The notes under the pieces: model-generated
The model's input: the letters and a program-made list of their open reading frames with translations, nothing else
What the model was told of the DNA's origin: nothing
Database searches by the model: none
Shown here: in pieces, positions 46,884 to 55,520 of the stretch
Position numbering within the stretch: position 1 is the stretch's first letter
Layout: each line of letters begins with the position of its first letter
Translations under genes and position numbers: made by a program
NCBI RefSeq assembly: GCF_000956465.1
Contig: NZ_JYJA01000028.1
Span: 1 to 64,000, forward strand
DNA: 64,000 nucleotides
Direction: 5' to 3'
DNA from: Microbacterium trichothecenolyticum
Lineage (GTDB): Bacteria; Actinomycetota; Actinomycetes; Actinomycetales; Microbacteriaceae

Positions 46884-48341
46884 ATGGAGTTCTACGGCGA
46901 AACACCCGACGTCGACCTGACCTACTCTGACGTCTTCCTCGTTCCGCGGCGCTCGGCGATCACGAGCCGCCTCGATGTCGACCTCGCGCCCGGAGACGGC
47001 ACGACGGCCACCCTCCCGCTCGTCTCGGCGAACATGAACTCCGTCACGGGTGCGCGCCTCGCGGCCACCCTGGCCCGTCGCGGCGGGCTCGGCGTCCTCC
47101 CTCAGGACATGCCGCTGCAGGAGCTCGACGCCGCGATCCGCTGGGTCAAGGCGCAGCCCACCGCGTGGGACACCCCGCTCGTGCTGCCACCGGATGCGAC
47201 GGTCGCCGACGCGGCGCGACTGCTCCCCGCCACCGAGGGGCACGGCATCGTGGTCGCGGACGCCTCGTCCGGTCACGTCGACGCGGACGACATCCTCGGC
47301 ATCGTCCCGGCGACCCGGCTGGGCACGGCCCTTCCCGACGCGCGCCTGGGCGACCTCGCGCGCGGGCGCGCCGCATCCGTCGATGCCGATGACATCGAAA
47401 GCGCGCGCCACGCGTTCGACGTGCTCGTCGCCGCCGAAGCCGAGACCGTGTGCGTGCTGCACCACGGGCACCTCGTCGGCACCCTCTCGCGCCGCAGCGC
47501 GCTGCGCTCGACGCTGTACCGCCCCGCCGTCGACGCGTCGGGCCGGCTCATCGTCGCCGCGGCCGTCGGCATCAACGGCGACGTCGCCTCGAAGGCGAAG
47601 GCGCTCGCGGGGGCGGGCGTGGACGTGCTCGTCGTCGACACCGCCCACGGCCACCAGGAGGGCATGCTCCGGGCCCTCCGGGCCGTCGCCGACCTCGACC
47701 TCGGGATCCCGATCGCCGCGGGCAACATCGTGAGCGCAGAGGGGGTGCACGATCTCGTCACCGCCGGTGCCACGATCCTCAAGGTCGGCGTCGGCCCCGG
47801 CGCCATGTGCACGACGCGCATGATGACCGCCGTCGGCCGTCCGCAGTTCTCCGCCGTCCTCGAGACCGCCGAGGCCGCCCGCATCATGGGTGCGCACGTG
47901 TGGGCCGACGGCGGAGTGCGCTATCCGCGCGACGTCGCGCTCGCGCTGGCGGCGGGTGCGGCATCCGTCATGATCGGCTCGTGGTTCGCGGGGACCATCG
48001 AGGCGCCCGGCGAGCTGCAGGTCGACGACGCCGGCCGGGCCTACAAGGAGTCGTGGGGCATGGCCTCGACGAAGGCCGTGCACGAGCGGTTCGGGCGTCT
48101 CGATCCGTACGAGCTCGCCCGCAAGGAGCTCTTCGCCGAGGGCATCTCGTCGTCGAAGATCTACCTCGACCCGCTCCGCCCCGGCCTCGAGGACCTGCTC
48201 GACATGATCACGTCGGGCGTGCGGTCCTCCTTCACCTACGCGGGCGCCTCGACGGTCGCCGAGTTCCACGACCGCGCGCGGGTCGGGCTGCAGTCGGCGG
48301 CCGGGTACGAAGAGGGCAAGGCGCTGCCGGTCAGCTGGTGA
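46884..48341 (+). CDS. guaB1: GuaB1, IMPDH-related GMP reductase
   Basis: Protein of 485 residues of the IMPDH/GMPR superfamily with the barrel interrupted by two CBS domains (about 95-200), the substrate loop with catalytic Cys in GVGPGAMCTTRMMT, and the phosphate-binding VWADGGVRYPRD region. The actinobacterial GuaB1 subgroup has been shown in mycobacteria to be a GMP reductase, returning GMP to IMP. The start is ATG 46884; an in-frame TTG at 46875 is less likely. A TAACCT -10 (46870-46875) lies 8 nt before the ATG. Confidence 0.92.
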   Translation: MEFYGETPDVDLTYSDVFLVPRRSAITSRLDVDLAPGDGTTATLPLVSANMNSVTGARLAATLARRGGLGVLPQDMPLQELDAAIRWVKAQPTAWDTPLVLPPDATVADAARLLPATEGHGIVVADASSGHVDADDILGIVPATRLGTALPDARLGDLARGRAASVDADDIESARHAFDVLVAAEAETVCVLHHGHLVGTLSRRSALRSTLYRPAVDASGRLIVAAAVGINGDVASKAKALAGAGVDVLVVDTAHGHQEGMLRALRAVADLDLGIPIAAGNIVSAEGVHDLVTAGATILKVGVGPGAMCTTRMMTAVGRPQFSAVLETAEAARIMGAHVWADGGVRYPRDVALALAAGAASVMIGSWFAGTIEAPGELQVDDAGRAYKESWGMASTKAVHERFGRLDPYELARKELFAEGISSSKIYLDPLRPGLEDLLDMITSGVRSSFTYAGASTVAEFHDRARVGLQSAAGYEEGKALPVSW

Positions 48342-48391
48342 GGATGTTGCGGATGCTGCGGCCCGCGGCATCCGTGATGCCGAAGGCTCCG

Positions 48392-49267
48392 TCAGCGCAG
48401 GCGGGCGAGCGCGCGCTCGTGCACGGCCGGGTCGGAGTCCATTCCCGCCGGTGACTCCGGCGCGTACACGACGAGCTCGGTGAACCCGAGTGCCGCGGCG
48501 CGCTCGGCGGCGGTGAGGTACTCGTGGACGCTCGTCGTGGGGCGCACGCGGCCGAACCCCAGCAGCAGCGAGCGGCGCACCGCCGCCGGGTCGCGGTCAG
48601 CGGCCCGGGACGCCTCGTCGAATCCCCGCGCCTGCTGGGCCAGCAGCGCCCAGTACTCCTCGGCCTCGAGCTGCGTCGATCCGGGGCCGCCGTACGAGTT
48701 CCAGGTGTCCGCGTACGCGGCGGCGAGCGCGAGCGCGCGGGGTCCGTGGGCGGCGAGCAGGAGCTCCGGGCGGGCGACGCCCCCGGGTGCCGGCAGGGTC
48801 TCCAGACCGCGGAACGACGTCGTGCGACCCTCCCACTCGGTCGTCCCGCCGAGCACCGCCCGGTAGCCTCGCACCACGTCTGCGAAGCGAGCCGACATCT
48901 CGGCAGGGCTCTCGCGGGTGCCGTGGTCGGCCAGCGCGCACGTCGGCGCACCCATGCCGAGCCCGAGGACGAGCCGGCCGCCAGAGACGTCCTGCACGGT
49001 CATCGCGACGCGCGCGAGGGTGACCGGCGTACGGAAGACGGCCGATGCCACGAGCGTGCCGAGGCGGATGCGCTCGGTGACGGCCGCCGCCGCCGTGAGC
49101 GTGGTGAACGCCTCGCTCAGCCACAGCCCCGGCGCCGTCGCGTGCGTGAGGTGGTCGTAGGTGTAGACGACGTCGTAGCCGACCTGCTCGGCCCACCGGT
49201 ACCACCGCTGCTGGTCGCGCCACGGTCCGACCGGGGGGATCACGAGGCTGATCCTGTCCAGTGTCAT
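48392..49267 (-). CDS. LLM-class F420-dependent oxidoreductase
   Basis: Enzyme of 291 residues with the luciferase-like TIM barrel of F420-dependent oxidoreductases: YDVVYTYDHLTHA near residue 30, IRLGTLVASAVFRTPVTLAR, and GGRLVLGLGMGAP. The substrate is unknown. It lies back to back with the CNNM operon; the shared intergenic region carries the leader ORF of the latter. Confidence 0.9.
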   Translation of the reverse strand: MTLDRISLVIPPVGPWRDQQRWYRWAEQVGYDVVYTYDHLTHATAPGLWLSEAFTTLTAAAAVTERIRLGTLVASAVFRTPVTLARVAMTVQDVSGGRLVLGLGMGAPTCALADHGTRESPAEMSARFADVVRGYRAVLGGTTEWEGRTTSFRGLETLPAPGGVARPELLLAAHGPRALALAAAYADTWNSYGGPGSTQLEAEEYWALLAQQARGFDEASRAADRDPAAVRRSLLLGFGRVRPTTSVHEYLTAAERAAALGFTELVVYAPESPAGMDSDPAVHERALARLR

Positions 49268-49315
49268 AGCGCCATGCTGGCACCTGAGCCCAGGATCGTG
49301 CGGGGATGCCTGCCG

Positions 49316-49321
49316 TAGACT
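49316..49321 (+). promoter_or_regulatory. -10 element of the CNNM operon
   Basis: TAGACT matches the TANNNT -10 pattern used across the window. Transcription would start near 49328-49329, about 3 nt before the leader ORF ATG at 49332. No good -35 is visible 17 bp upstream. Confidence 0.55.
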
Positions 49322-49331
49322 TGTCGGCACG

Positions 49332-49403
49332 ATGGACGACCCTCCTAGTTGCAGACAATCGCCCCACCGACCCGCCACCCCGATGAATGGGGGTGATGCG
49401 TGA
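49332..49403 (+). CDS. Leader ORF (23 codons) upstream of the CNNM transporters
   Basis: ATG 49332 opens a 23-residue frame: it begins Met-Asp-Asp-Pro-Pro, has five prolines (positions 4, 5, 11, 14, 17), and contains codons rare in this genome (CCT, CCT, AGT, AGA, CAA). Its TGA (49401-49403) overlaps the ATG of the transporter gene as TGATG. The ATG is almost at the predicted 5' end, as in a leaderless mRNA. Acidic-proline starts destabilise ribosomes at low Mg2+ in enterobacterial MgtL; here that is only an analogy. Alternatively the region is an untranslated structured leader. Confidence 0.5.
   Translation: MDDPPSCRQSPHRPATPMNGGDA
49376..49395 (+). promoter_or_regulatory. Hairpin covering the ribosome binding site of the first CNNM gene
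   Basis: CACCCC (49376-49381) pairs with GGGGTG (49390-49395) around an 8-nt loop. The right arm is the Shine-Dalgarno-like GGGGGTG located 7 nt before ATG 49403. ACCCTC (49339-49344) in the leader ORF can pair with GGGGGT (49389-49394) instead, with one G-U pair, so two alternative folds exist. Translation of the leader ORF would open the stem. Confidence 0.5.
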
Positions 49404-50731
49404 TGGATTACGTCATGTTGGGCGTGGGGCTTCTTCTCACAATCGGCACCGGCCTGTTCGTCGCCAGCGAGTTCGCGCTCGTGAACCTCGACCGAGCGGA
49501 CCTCGAGGCCCGCGAGGCTGCCGGTGAAACCCGGCTCTCGCTGACGATCAGCGCGCTGCGCATCACCTCGACCCACCTCTCGAGCGCGCAGCTCGGCATC
49601 ACCCTGACCACCCTGCTCACCGGTTACACGATGGAGCCGGCGATCTCGAACCTGCTCGCGCCGGTCTTCGACGCGTGGGGCATCCCGAGCGGGGTGTCCC
49701 GACCCCTCGCCGCCATCATCGGCGTCTCGATCGCGACCGTCTTCTCGATGATCATCGGCGAGCTCGTGCCCAAGAACTTCGCACTCGCGGTCCCACGTCA
49801 GACCGCCAAGCTCGTCATGCCGTTCCAGGTGGCGTTCACGACGGTGTTCCGTCCCGCGATCGTCGTGCTCAACGGCAGCGCCAACGGCGTGCTGCGCTCG
49901 GTCGGCATCGAGCCGAAGGAGGAGCTCTCCGGTGCCCGGACTGCGGAGGAGCTCTCGAGCCTCGTCCGCCGCTCGGCGAGCGCCGGTGTGCTCGAGGAGG
50001 ACACCGCGTCGCTGCTGGACCGCAGCCTCACCTTCGCGCGGCTCTCGGCGGCCGACGTCATGACGCCGCGCCCGAGCATCCACGCCCTCGCGGCCGACGA
50101 CTCCGCGGAGGACGTCATCCAGCTCGCCCGGCGCACCGGCCACAGCCGGTTCCCCGTCTACGGCGAGGACATGGACGACATCACCGGCATCGTTCACCTG
50201 AAGGCCGCGGTCGGCGTTCCCCGTGAGCGCCGGGCCGACGTGCCCGCCGCCGCGCTCGCGACCGAACCGCTGCGCTTCCCCGAGGCGGTCCACCTCGACG
50301 TGCTGGTCGCAGAGCTGCGTGCACGCGGGTATCAGATGGCCGTCGTCGTCGACGAGTACGGCGGCACGGCCGGCGTCGTCACCCTCGAGGACCTCGTCGA
50401 GGAGATCGTCGGCGAGGTGCTCGACGAGCACGACCGCCGCCGCGCGGGCATCGTCCGAGTGCAGGACACGGTCATCTTCCCCGGCGAGCTGCGGCCCGAC
50501 GAGGTGCGCGACCGCACCGGCATCCGCATCCCCGAGGGCGATGTCTACGACACCGTCGGCGGGTACATCATGAGCGTGCTCGAGCGCATCCCCGTCGTCG
50601 GCGACAGCGTCGAGATCGAGGACGGCGCCATCGAGGTGCAGCGCATGGAGGGCCGCCGCGTCGACCGCGTGAGGTTCACACCCACGCCGATGCCCCACGA
50701 AGACGCGAACGAGGGAGGTGATCGCCGATGA
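49403..50731 (+). CDS. CNNM/CorC-family transporter (hemolysin-like), first of pair
   Basis: Membrane protein of 442 residues: an N-terminal DUF21/CNNM domain with about three to four helices (1-190), a tandem CBS pair (about 205-330; RLSAADVMTPRPSIHAL, then VVDEYGGTAGVVTLEDLVEEIVGE) and a C-terminal CorC/HlyC domain (about 345-430). Relatives move Mg2+, and MpfA of Staphylococcus exports it. GTG 49400 is an alternative start. It overlaps the next gene by ATGA. The leader ORF and hairpin in front suggest translational control. Confidence 0.92.
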   Translation: MDYVMLGVGLLLTIGTGLFVASEFALVNLDRADLEAREAAGETRLSLTISALRITSTHLSSAQLGITLTTLLTGYTMEPAISNLLAPVFDAWGIPSGVSRPLAAIIGVSIATVFSMIIGELVPKNFALAVPRQTAKLVMPFQVAFTTVFRPAIVVLNGSANGVLRSVGIEPKEELSGARTAEELSSLVRRSASAGVLEEDTASLLDRSLTFARLSAADVMTPRPSIHALAADDSAEDVIQLARRTGHSRFPVYGEDMDDITGIVHLKAAVGVPRERRADVPAAALATEPLRFPEAVHLDVLVAELRARGYQMAVVVDEYGGTAGVVTLEDLVEEIVGEVLDEHDRRRAGIVRVQDTVIFPGELRPDEVRDRTGIRIPEGDVYDTVGGYIMSVLERIPVVGDSVEIEDGAIEVQRMEGRRVDRVRFTPTPMPHEDANEGGDRR

Positions 50732-51786
50732 GCGACTGGGCAGGAATCGCCTGGCTGGTGGTGCTCCTCATCGCCAACGCCTTCTTCGTCGGCGCCGAGT
50801 TCGCCGTCATCTCCGCACGCCGCTCCCAGATCGAGCCTCTGGCCGAGAAGGGCTCACGCGCGGCCAAGACCGCGCTGTACGCGATGGAGCACGCGACGCT
50901 CATGCTGGCGACGAGCCAGCTCGGAATCACGATCTGCTCGCTGCTGATCCTGAACGTCTCCGAGCCCGCCATCCACCACCTGCTGGCCGAGCCGCTGGGG
51001 CTCACCGGCTGGTCGGAGGCCGTCGTCGACGGCGTCGCCTTCGCCGTCGCGCTGATCGTCGTGTCGTACCTGCACGTGGTGTTCGGCGAGATGGTGCCGA
51101 AGAACCTCGCGTTCTCGGTGCCCGACCGTGCGGTGCTGATGCTGGCGACGCCCCTGGTGTGGGTGTCGAAGATCTTCCACCCGGTGATCGTGAGCCTCAA
51201 CTGGACCGCGAACCACATCGTGCGACTCTTCCGCGTGGAGCCGAAGGACGAGGCCGCCTCGACCTTCACCCTCGAAGAGGTGGCGACGATCGTCAACCAG
51301 TCCCGCATCGAGGGCGTGCTCGACGACGCATCGGGCACGGTCGCCGCGGCCGTCGAGTTCACCGACAAGAAGGCGGCCGACGTCGCGGTGCCGCTCTCGC
51401 AGCTGGTGACGCTCCCGGTGGTCACGACGCCCGACGAGATCGAACGCGCCGTCGCAAAGCACGGCTTCTCGCGCTACGTGATCGTCGATCAGGCGGGCGT
51501 GCCGGTCGGCTATGTGCACCTGAAGGACATCCTCCGGGCGGCCGAGGGGCCGGATGCCGCGACCGACGTGGCCCTCCCGATCGCGACGAAGCGCATCCAC
51601 CACATGGTGCCGGTGCTCGAGTCGACCGACCTGGAGGACGCGCTGGCCGTGATGCGGCGTGCCGGCCGCCACCTCGCACAGGTGCGCGACGAGTCCGGTC
51701 AGATCACCGCGGTGCTGTTCCTCGAGGACATCATCGAGGAGCTCATCGGCGAGGTGCAGGACGCCACGCGCCGTCGCGGCTTCTGA
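50728..51786 (+). CDS. CNNM/CorC-family transporter, second of pair
   Basis: Membrane protein of 352 residues with the same DUF21 (1-190) and CBS-pair (about 205-340) layout, but without the C-terminal CorC/HlyC domain of its partner. The FVGAEFAVISARRSQIE start and TSQLGITICSLLI segment are typical of the family. It overlaps the first gene by 4 bp, so the two may form a heteromer. The operon ends at the terminator at 51794. Confidence 0.92.
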   Translation: MSDWAGIAWLVVLLIANAFFVGAEFAVISARRSQIEPLAEKGSRAAKTALYAMEHATLMLATSQLGITICSLLILNVSEPAIHHLLAEPLGLTGWSEAVVDGVAFAVALIVVSYLHVVFGEMVPKNLAFSVPDRAVLMLATPLVWVSKIFHPVIVSLNWTANHIVRLFRVEPKDEAASTFTLEEVATIVNQSRIEGVLDDASGTVAAAVEFTDKKAADVAVPLSQLVTLPVVTTPDEIERAVAKHGFSRYVIVDQAGVPVGYVHLKDILRAAEGPDAATDVALPIATKRIHHMVPVLESTDLEDALAVMRRAGRHLAQVRDESGQITAVLFLEDIIEELIGEVQDATRRRGF

Positions 51787-51793
51787 CGAACGA

Positions 51794-51836
51794 GATGAGC
51801 GGATGCCGCGGCCCGGGGCCGCGGCATCCGCTCATC
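51794..51836. terminator. Bidirectional terminator
   Basis: A 21-bp perfect stem: 51794-51814 pairs with 51816-51836 around a single G. It contains GATGAGCGGATGCC and GGCATCCGCTCATC, modules also seen at 31558-31656 and 7508-7586. It lies between the convergent CNNM and Old Yellow Enzyme genes. Confidence 0.9.
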
Positions 51837-51846
51837 GCTTCTCGTG

Positions 51847-52911
51847 TCAGAGGCGGGCGCGGAGGTACTGCGCCGGCCAGTAGTCGATGTCGACGCCCAG
51901 CTCGGTTGCGGCGCGCAGGCCGTAGTGAGGGTCGCGCAGCCACTCGCGGCCGGCCATGACCGCGTCGGCGAGGTCTTCGGCGAGCACGCGCTCGGCGTGG
52001 GCGGCGTCGTCGATCATGCCGACCGCGTTCACAGGAACGCCCGCCTCGCGCCGCACGCGCGCCGCGAGCTCCACCTGGTACCCCGGCCCCGTCGTGAGCT
52101 TCTGGTGGGCGACGAGTCCGCCGCTGGAGATGTCGAAGAAGTCCGCTCCGCGCTCCGCCGCCCAGCGAGCGACAGTCGCGGTCTCGTCGGGGTTCCAGCC
52201 GCCGTCGGCCCAGTCGGTGGCGGAGAACCGCACGATGACCCCAACGCCGGGGGCGGCATTCGTCACCGCGTCCAGCACGCGCAGCAGCAGGCGCGCCCGA
52301 TTCTCGAGCGAACCGCCGTACTCGTCGTCGCGCAGGTTCGACAGCGGCGACAGGAACTGGTGCAGCAGGTACCCGTGGGCGCCGTGCAGCTCGAGCACCT
52401 GGAAGCCGGCCCCGACGGCGCGGCGCGCGGCCGCCGCGAAGTCGGCCACGATGCGGTCGATGCCCGCGCGGTCGAGGGCGACGGGCTCGGCGTAGCCGTC
52501 GAATGCGATCGCCGACGGGGCGACGGTGGCCCATCCGCCATCCGCTGCGGCCACCGAGCCGCGGCGGCCGGAGAACGGCGACCAGGTGGAGGCCTTGCGG
52601 CCCGCGTGGGCGAGCTGCACGCCCGCGACGGCTCCGCGGCTGCGGATCGCCGCGACGATCGGCGCCCACGCGCCCTGCTGCACGTCGTTCCACAGCCCGG
52701 TGTCCTCGGGCGAGATCCGGCCCTCGGGCGACACGGCCGTCGCCTCCGCCATGACCAGCCCCGCGCCGCCCGACGCGAACTGCGCGAGATGCGTGTGGTG
52801 CCACTCCTGCGGCACCCCGTCGACCGCGCTGTACTGGCACATCGGCGAGACCCAGAGGCGGTTGCGCACGGTGACGTCGCGCAGGGTGAGAGGGGTGAAG
52901 AGGCGGCTCAT
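51847..52911 (-). CDS. Old Yellow Enzyme family NADH:flavin oxidoreductase (YqjM-like)
   Basis: FMN enzyme of 354 residues. The N-terminal motif PMCQYSA (Cys near residue 25) marks the thermophilic-like/YqjM class; QLAHAGRKAS, the long HGAHGYLLHQFLSPLSN and a C-terminal GREWLRDP are conserved. It reduces activated alkenes such as enones and may act in detoxification. It is divergent from nnrD with a 41-bp gap. Confidence 0.93.
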   Translation of the reverse strand: MSRLFTPLTLRDVTVRNRLWVSPMCQYSAVDGVPQEWHHTHLAQFASGGAGLVMAEATAVSPEGRISPEDTGLWNDVQQGAWAPIVAAIRSRGAVAGVQLAHAGRKASTWSPFSGRRGSVAAADGGWATVAPSAIAFDGYAEPVALDRAGIDRIVADFAAAARRAVGAGFQVLELHGAHGYLLHQFLSPLSNLRDDEYGGSLENRARLLLRVLDAVTNAAPGVGVIVRFSATDWADGGWNPDETATVARWAAERGADFFDISSGGLVAHQKLTTGPGYQVELAARVRREAGVPVNAVGMIDDAAHAERVLAEDLADAVMAGREWLRDPHYGLRAATELGVDIDYWPAQYLRARL

Positions 52912-52952
52912 CGGGTCTCCGGATCGGATCGGGTGCGCGGTACTGTGGCCGC

Positions 52953-53816
52953 ATGGTGAGGACGTGGACGCGCGCCGATGCCGCTCGCGCCCTGCGGAGG
53001 CCAACCGCCGACGACGACAAGTATTCCCGAGGCGTGCTCGGCATGCGGACGGGCTCCGACGCCTATCCGGGGGCGGCGGTCCTCGGTGTGGAGGCGGCGT
53101 GGCGCACCGGCCTCGGCATGGTGCGCTACCTCGGACCCGAGCGTCCCGCCGACCTGGTGCTCGCACGCCGGCCCGAGACGGTGACCGCCGACGGGCGCGT
53201 GCAGGCGTGGGTGATCGGGTCGGGAACGGATGCCTCGGCCCGCACGCCGTCCGACACCGCCGCGCTGCGCGCGCTGCTGTCCGACACCGACCCGGTCGTG
53301 GTCGACGCCGGGGCGCTGGACCTCGCCGCCGAGGCCACGGCCCCCCGCATCCTCACACCGCACGACCGCGAGCACGCGCGCCTGCGTGCGGCGCTCGGCC
53401 TCGGGCACACGCCGGCCGACCGCGTCGCCGCCGCCCGCGAGACCGCCGAGGCCACCGGCGCCGTCGTCCTGCTCAAAGGCGGCGTCACCGTGGTGGTGGC
53501 GCCCGACGGATGGGTCGCGACGGTCGAGTCCGGCACGCCCTGGCTCGCCACCGCGGGGACGGGTGATGTGCTCGCCGGTGTCATCGGAGCCCTCGTCGCC
53601 GGGGCGATGGCGCAAGAAGGACGCGCGGATGCCGCGAACCTCGCCTCCCTCGCCGCCTCCGGCGCGTGGCTGCACGGGCGGGCGGGCGCGATCGCCGCGC
53701 AGAGCGCGAGCATCGCGCGAGCGCCGAGCTCCCCGCCGTTCGGCGACGGGCCGATCACAGCTCTGGATGTCGCGGACGCCCTGCCTCGCGCCGTCGCCGA
53801 GGCACTGAGCCGCTGA
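52953..53816 (+). CDS. nnrD: ADP-dependent NAD(P)H-hydrate dehydratase
   Basis: Repair enzyme of 287 residues of the ribokinase-like YjeF C-domain family: GSDAYPGAAVLGVEAAWRTG, VVLLKGGVTVV and the TAGTGDVLAGVIGALVA motif. It dehydrates damaged NADHX/NADPHX. The epimerase domain found fused in many bacteria is absent. A TACTGT -10 (52941-52946) ends 6 nt before ATG 52953: probably leaderless. Confidence 0.94.
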   Translation: MVRTWTRADAARALRRPTADDDKYSRGVLGMRTGSDAYPGAAVLGVEAAWRTGLGMVRYLGPERPADLVLARRPETVTADGRVQAWVIGSGTDASARTPSDTAALRALLSDTDPVVVDAGALDLAAEATAPRILTPHDREHARLRAALGLGHTPADRVAAARETAEATGAVVLLKGGVTVVVAPDGWVATVESGTPWLATAGTGDVLAGVIGALVAGAMAQEGRADAANLASLAASGAWLHGRAGAIAAQSASIARAPSSPPFGDGPITALDVADALPRAVAEALSR

Positions 53817-53851
53817 CGGAAGGCCGTACTTCTCATCCCTAGGATGAAGGG

Positions 53852-55063
53852 GTGTTGCGGCGGATGTGGGTGTGGATCGCGTTCGTCCTCGTCCACGCGG
53901 TCGTCATCTGGCTCGGCTTCGCCGGCGACCACGCCGCCTCGTGGGACGTCGATCAGCTGTACCGCTGGTGGGCCGGGCTCACGCTCGGCGGCGATGTCGT
54001 GCCGGGCATCACCGAGGACTGGATCTATCCGCCGCTGGCGCACCTGCCGATCCTTCTCGTCGGGGCGCTGCGCGGTGTCGTGGACTACACCCTGGGCTGG
54101 GGATTGCTCGTGACGGCGCTCGATGCCGCGGCCTTCGCAGTGCTCGTCGGCAACGGGCGCTCGCGCGGCCGCATGATCGCGGCGTGGTTCTGGCTGGCGG
54201 CGATCCTCGCGCTCGGCGGCGTGGGCATGTTCCGGCTCGACGGCGTGACGGTGCCGATCGCGGTCGCCGGTTCGCTGTTTCTCGTCGGCCGACCGTGGCT
54301 GGGCTCCGTGCTCCTCGCCGTGGCCACGTGGATCAAGGTGTGGCCGGCGGCACTGCTCGCCGCGGCGGTGATCGCGGTGCGTCGCCGGCTCGCGGTCGTC
54401 GGCGGCGCTGCCGCCGTCTCAGCGGTGGTCGTGGCGGTCGTCCTGCTCGCCGGCGGCGGCGCGCACCTGCTCGGCTTCGTGGGCGATCAGACCTCGCGGG
54501 GCCTGCAGATCGAAGCGCCGGTGAGCAGCGTGTATCTGCTGCTCGCTCTGGCGGATGTCCCCGGTGCGCGGATCTTCTACGACCCCGACCTGATCACGTT
54601 CCAGATCACCGGCCCGTCGGTCGACACCGTCATCATGCTGATGACCCCGGTCCTCATGCTCGGGATGCTCGCCATCGCGGTGATCGGCGCCGTCAAGGCC
54701 TGGCGGGGTGCGTCCTTCGTCGCGCTCTTCCCGCCACTGGCATTCGCGCTGGTGCTCGGCTTCATCGTCCTCAACAAGGTGGGGTCGCCGCAGTACATGA
54801 CGTGGCTGATCGCACCGATGGTCGTGGGTCTCGCGATCGATCGGCGCCGGTGGCTGCGCCCCGCAGCGCTCACGGTGGTGATCCTCGCTCTCACCCAGTG
54901 GCTCTTCCCGTTCGCCTACGACTGGCTTCTCGTGCTGTGGCCCGCGGCCGTCTGGCTCGTCGTCCTGCGCAACGCCATGCTCGTCGCGCTGTTCGCGTGG
55001 GTCGTGGTGCGCCTGGTGCGGCTCCCGGTGCGCCAGCCGGTGCGGCTGCGCGTGCCAGAGTAG
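53852..55063 (+). CDS. GT87-type polyprenyl-phosphate mannosyltransferase-like membrane protein
   Basis: Membrane protein of 403 residues with about 9-11 helices. The first extracytoplasmic loop carries DVDQLYRWW and WIYPPLAHLP, and a WIKVWPAALL segment follows helix 5; these are features of the DUF2029/GT87 lipid-linked mannosyltransferases. The substrate is unknown. A TAGGAT -10 (53840-53845) ends 6 nt before GTG 53852: probably leaderless. Confidence 0.8.
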   Translation: MLRRMWVWIAFVLVHAVVIWLGFAGDHAASWDVDQLYRWWAGLTLGGDVVPGITEDWIYPPLAHLPILLVGALRGVVDYTLGWGLLVTALDAAAFAVLVGNGRSRGRMIAAWFWLAAILALGGVGMFRLDGVTVPIAVAGSLFLVGRPWLGSVLLAVATWIKVWPAALLAAAVIAVRRRLAVVGGAAAVSAVVVAVVLLAGGGAHLLGFVGDQTSRGLQIEAPVSSVYLLLALADVPGARIFYDPDLITFQITGPSVDTVIMLMTPVLMLGMLAIAVIGAVKAWRGASFVALFPPLAFALVLGFIVLNKVGSPQYMTWLIAPMVVGLAIDRRRWLRPAALTVVILALTQWLFPFAYDWLLVLWPAAVWLVVLRNAMLVALFAWVVVRLVRLPVRQPVRLRVPE

Positions 55064-55103
55064 TGCTGGCCCTGCTCGTCCCCCTCGAGAACCGGAGGTT
55101 CCC

Positions 55104-55430
55104 ATGCTCGTCGCCTTCTCTGTCGCCCCCAGCGGGACCGGCCGCGCCGACGGCTCGGTGCACGACGCCGTGGCCGCCGCCGTGCGGGTCGTGCGCGACA
55201 GCGGCCTGCCGCACCGGACGACCTCGATGTTCACCGAGATCGAGGGGGAGTGGGACGAGGTCTTCGACGTCGTCAAGCGCGCGACCGACGCCGTCGCACC
55301 ATACGGCTCCCGTGTCTCGCTCGTACTCAAGGCCGACATCCGCCCCGGCCACTCGGGCGAGCTCGACGGCAAGATCGAGCGCCTCGAGGCCGCGATCGAC
55401 CGCCAGGACGGCGACGCCGCCGCCGAGTGA
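55104..55430 (+). CDS. Thiamine-binding protein of the MTH1187/YkoF type
   Basis: Small ferredoxin-fold protein of 108 residues (MLVAFSVAPSGTG; SLVLKADIRPGHSGEL) of the MTH1187 family. Members bind thiamine or pyrimidine moieties. GGAGG lies 7 nt before the ATG and the gene follows the GT87 gene after 40 bp, so they may share a transcript. No TPP riboswitch is visible. Confidence 0.85.
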   Translation: MLVAFSVAPSGTGRADGSVHDAVAAAVRVVRDSGLPHRTTSMFTEIEGEWDEVFDVVKRATDAVAPYGSRVSLVLKADIRPGHSGELDGKIERLEAAIDRQDGDAAAE

Positions 55431-55520
55431 GGCTCCGGGTCCCGGTGCGTTCATGACGCGCCGCGTCGACGCCCCCGAATCGATTCGACAGGATGCTGCG
55501 ACCGCCGCTAGCATGACCGC

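Noticed and set aside
49322..49402. M-box (ykoK) Mg2+ riboswitch before the CNNM genes
   Set aside because: The leader is about 75 nt, far shorter than the M-box, and I could not find its helices. A leader-ORF explanation fits better.
55064..55103. TPP riboswitch before the thiamine-binding protein gene
   Set aside because: The gap is 40 bp and has no CUGAGA-type core; a normal GGAGG site is present.
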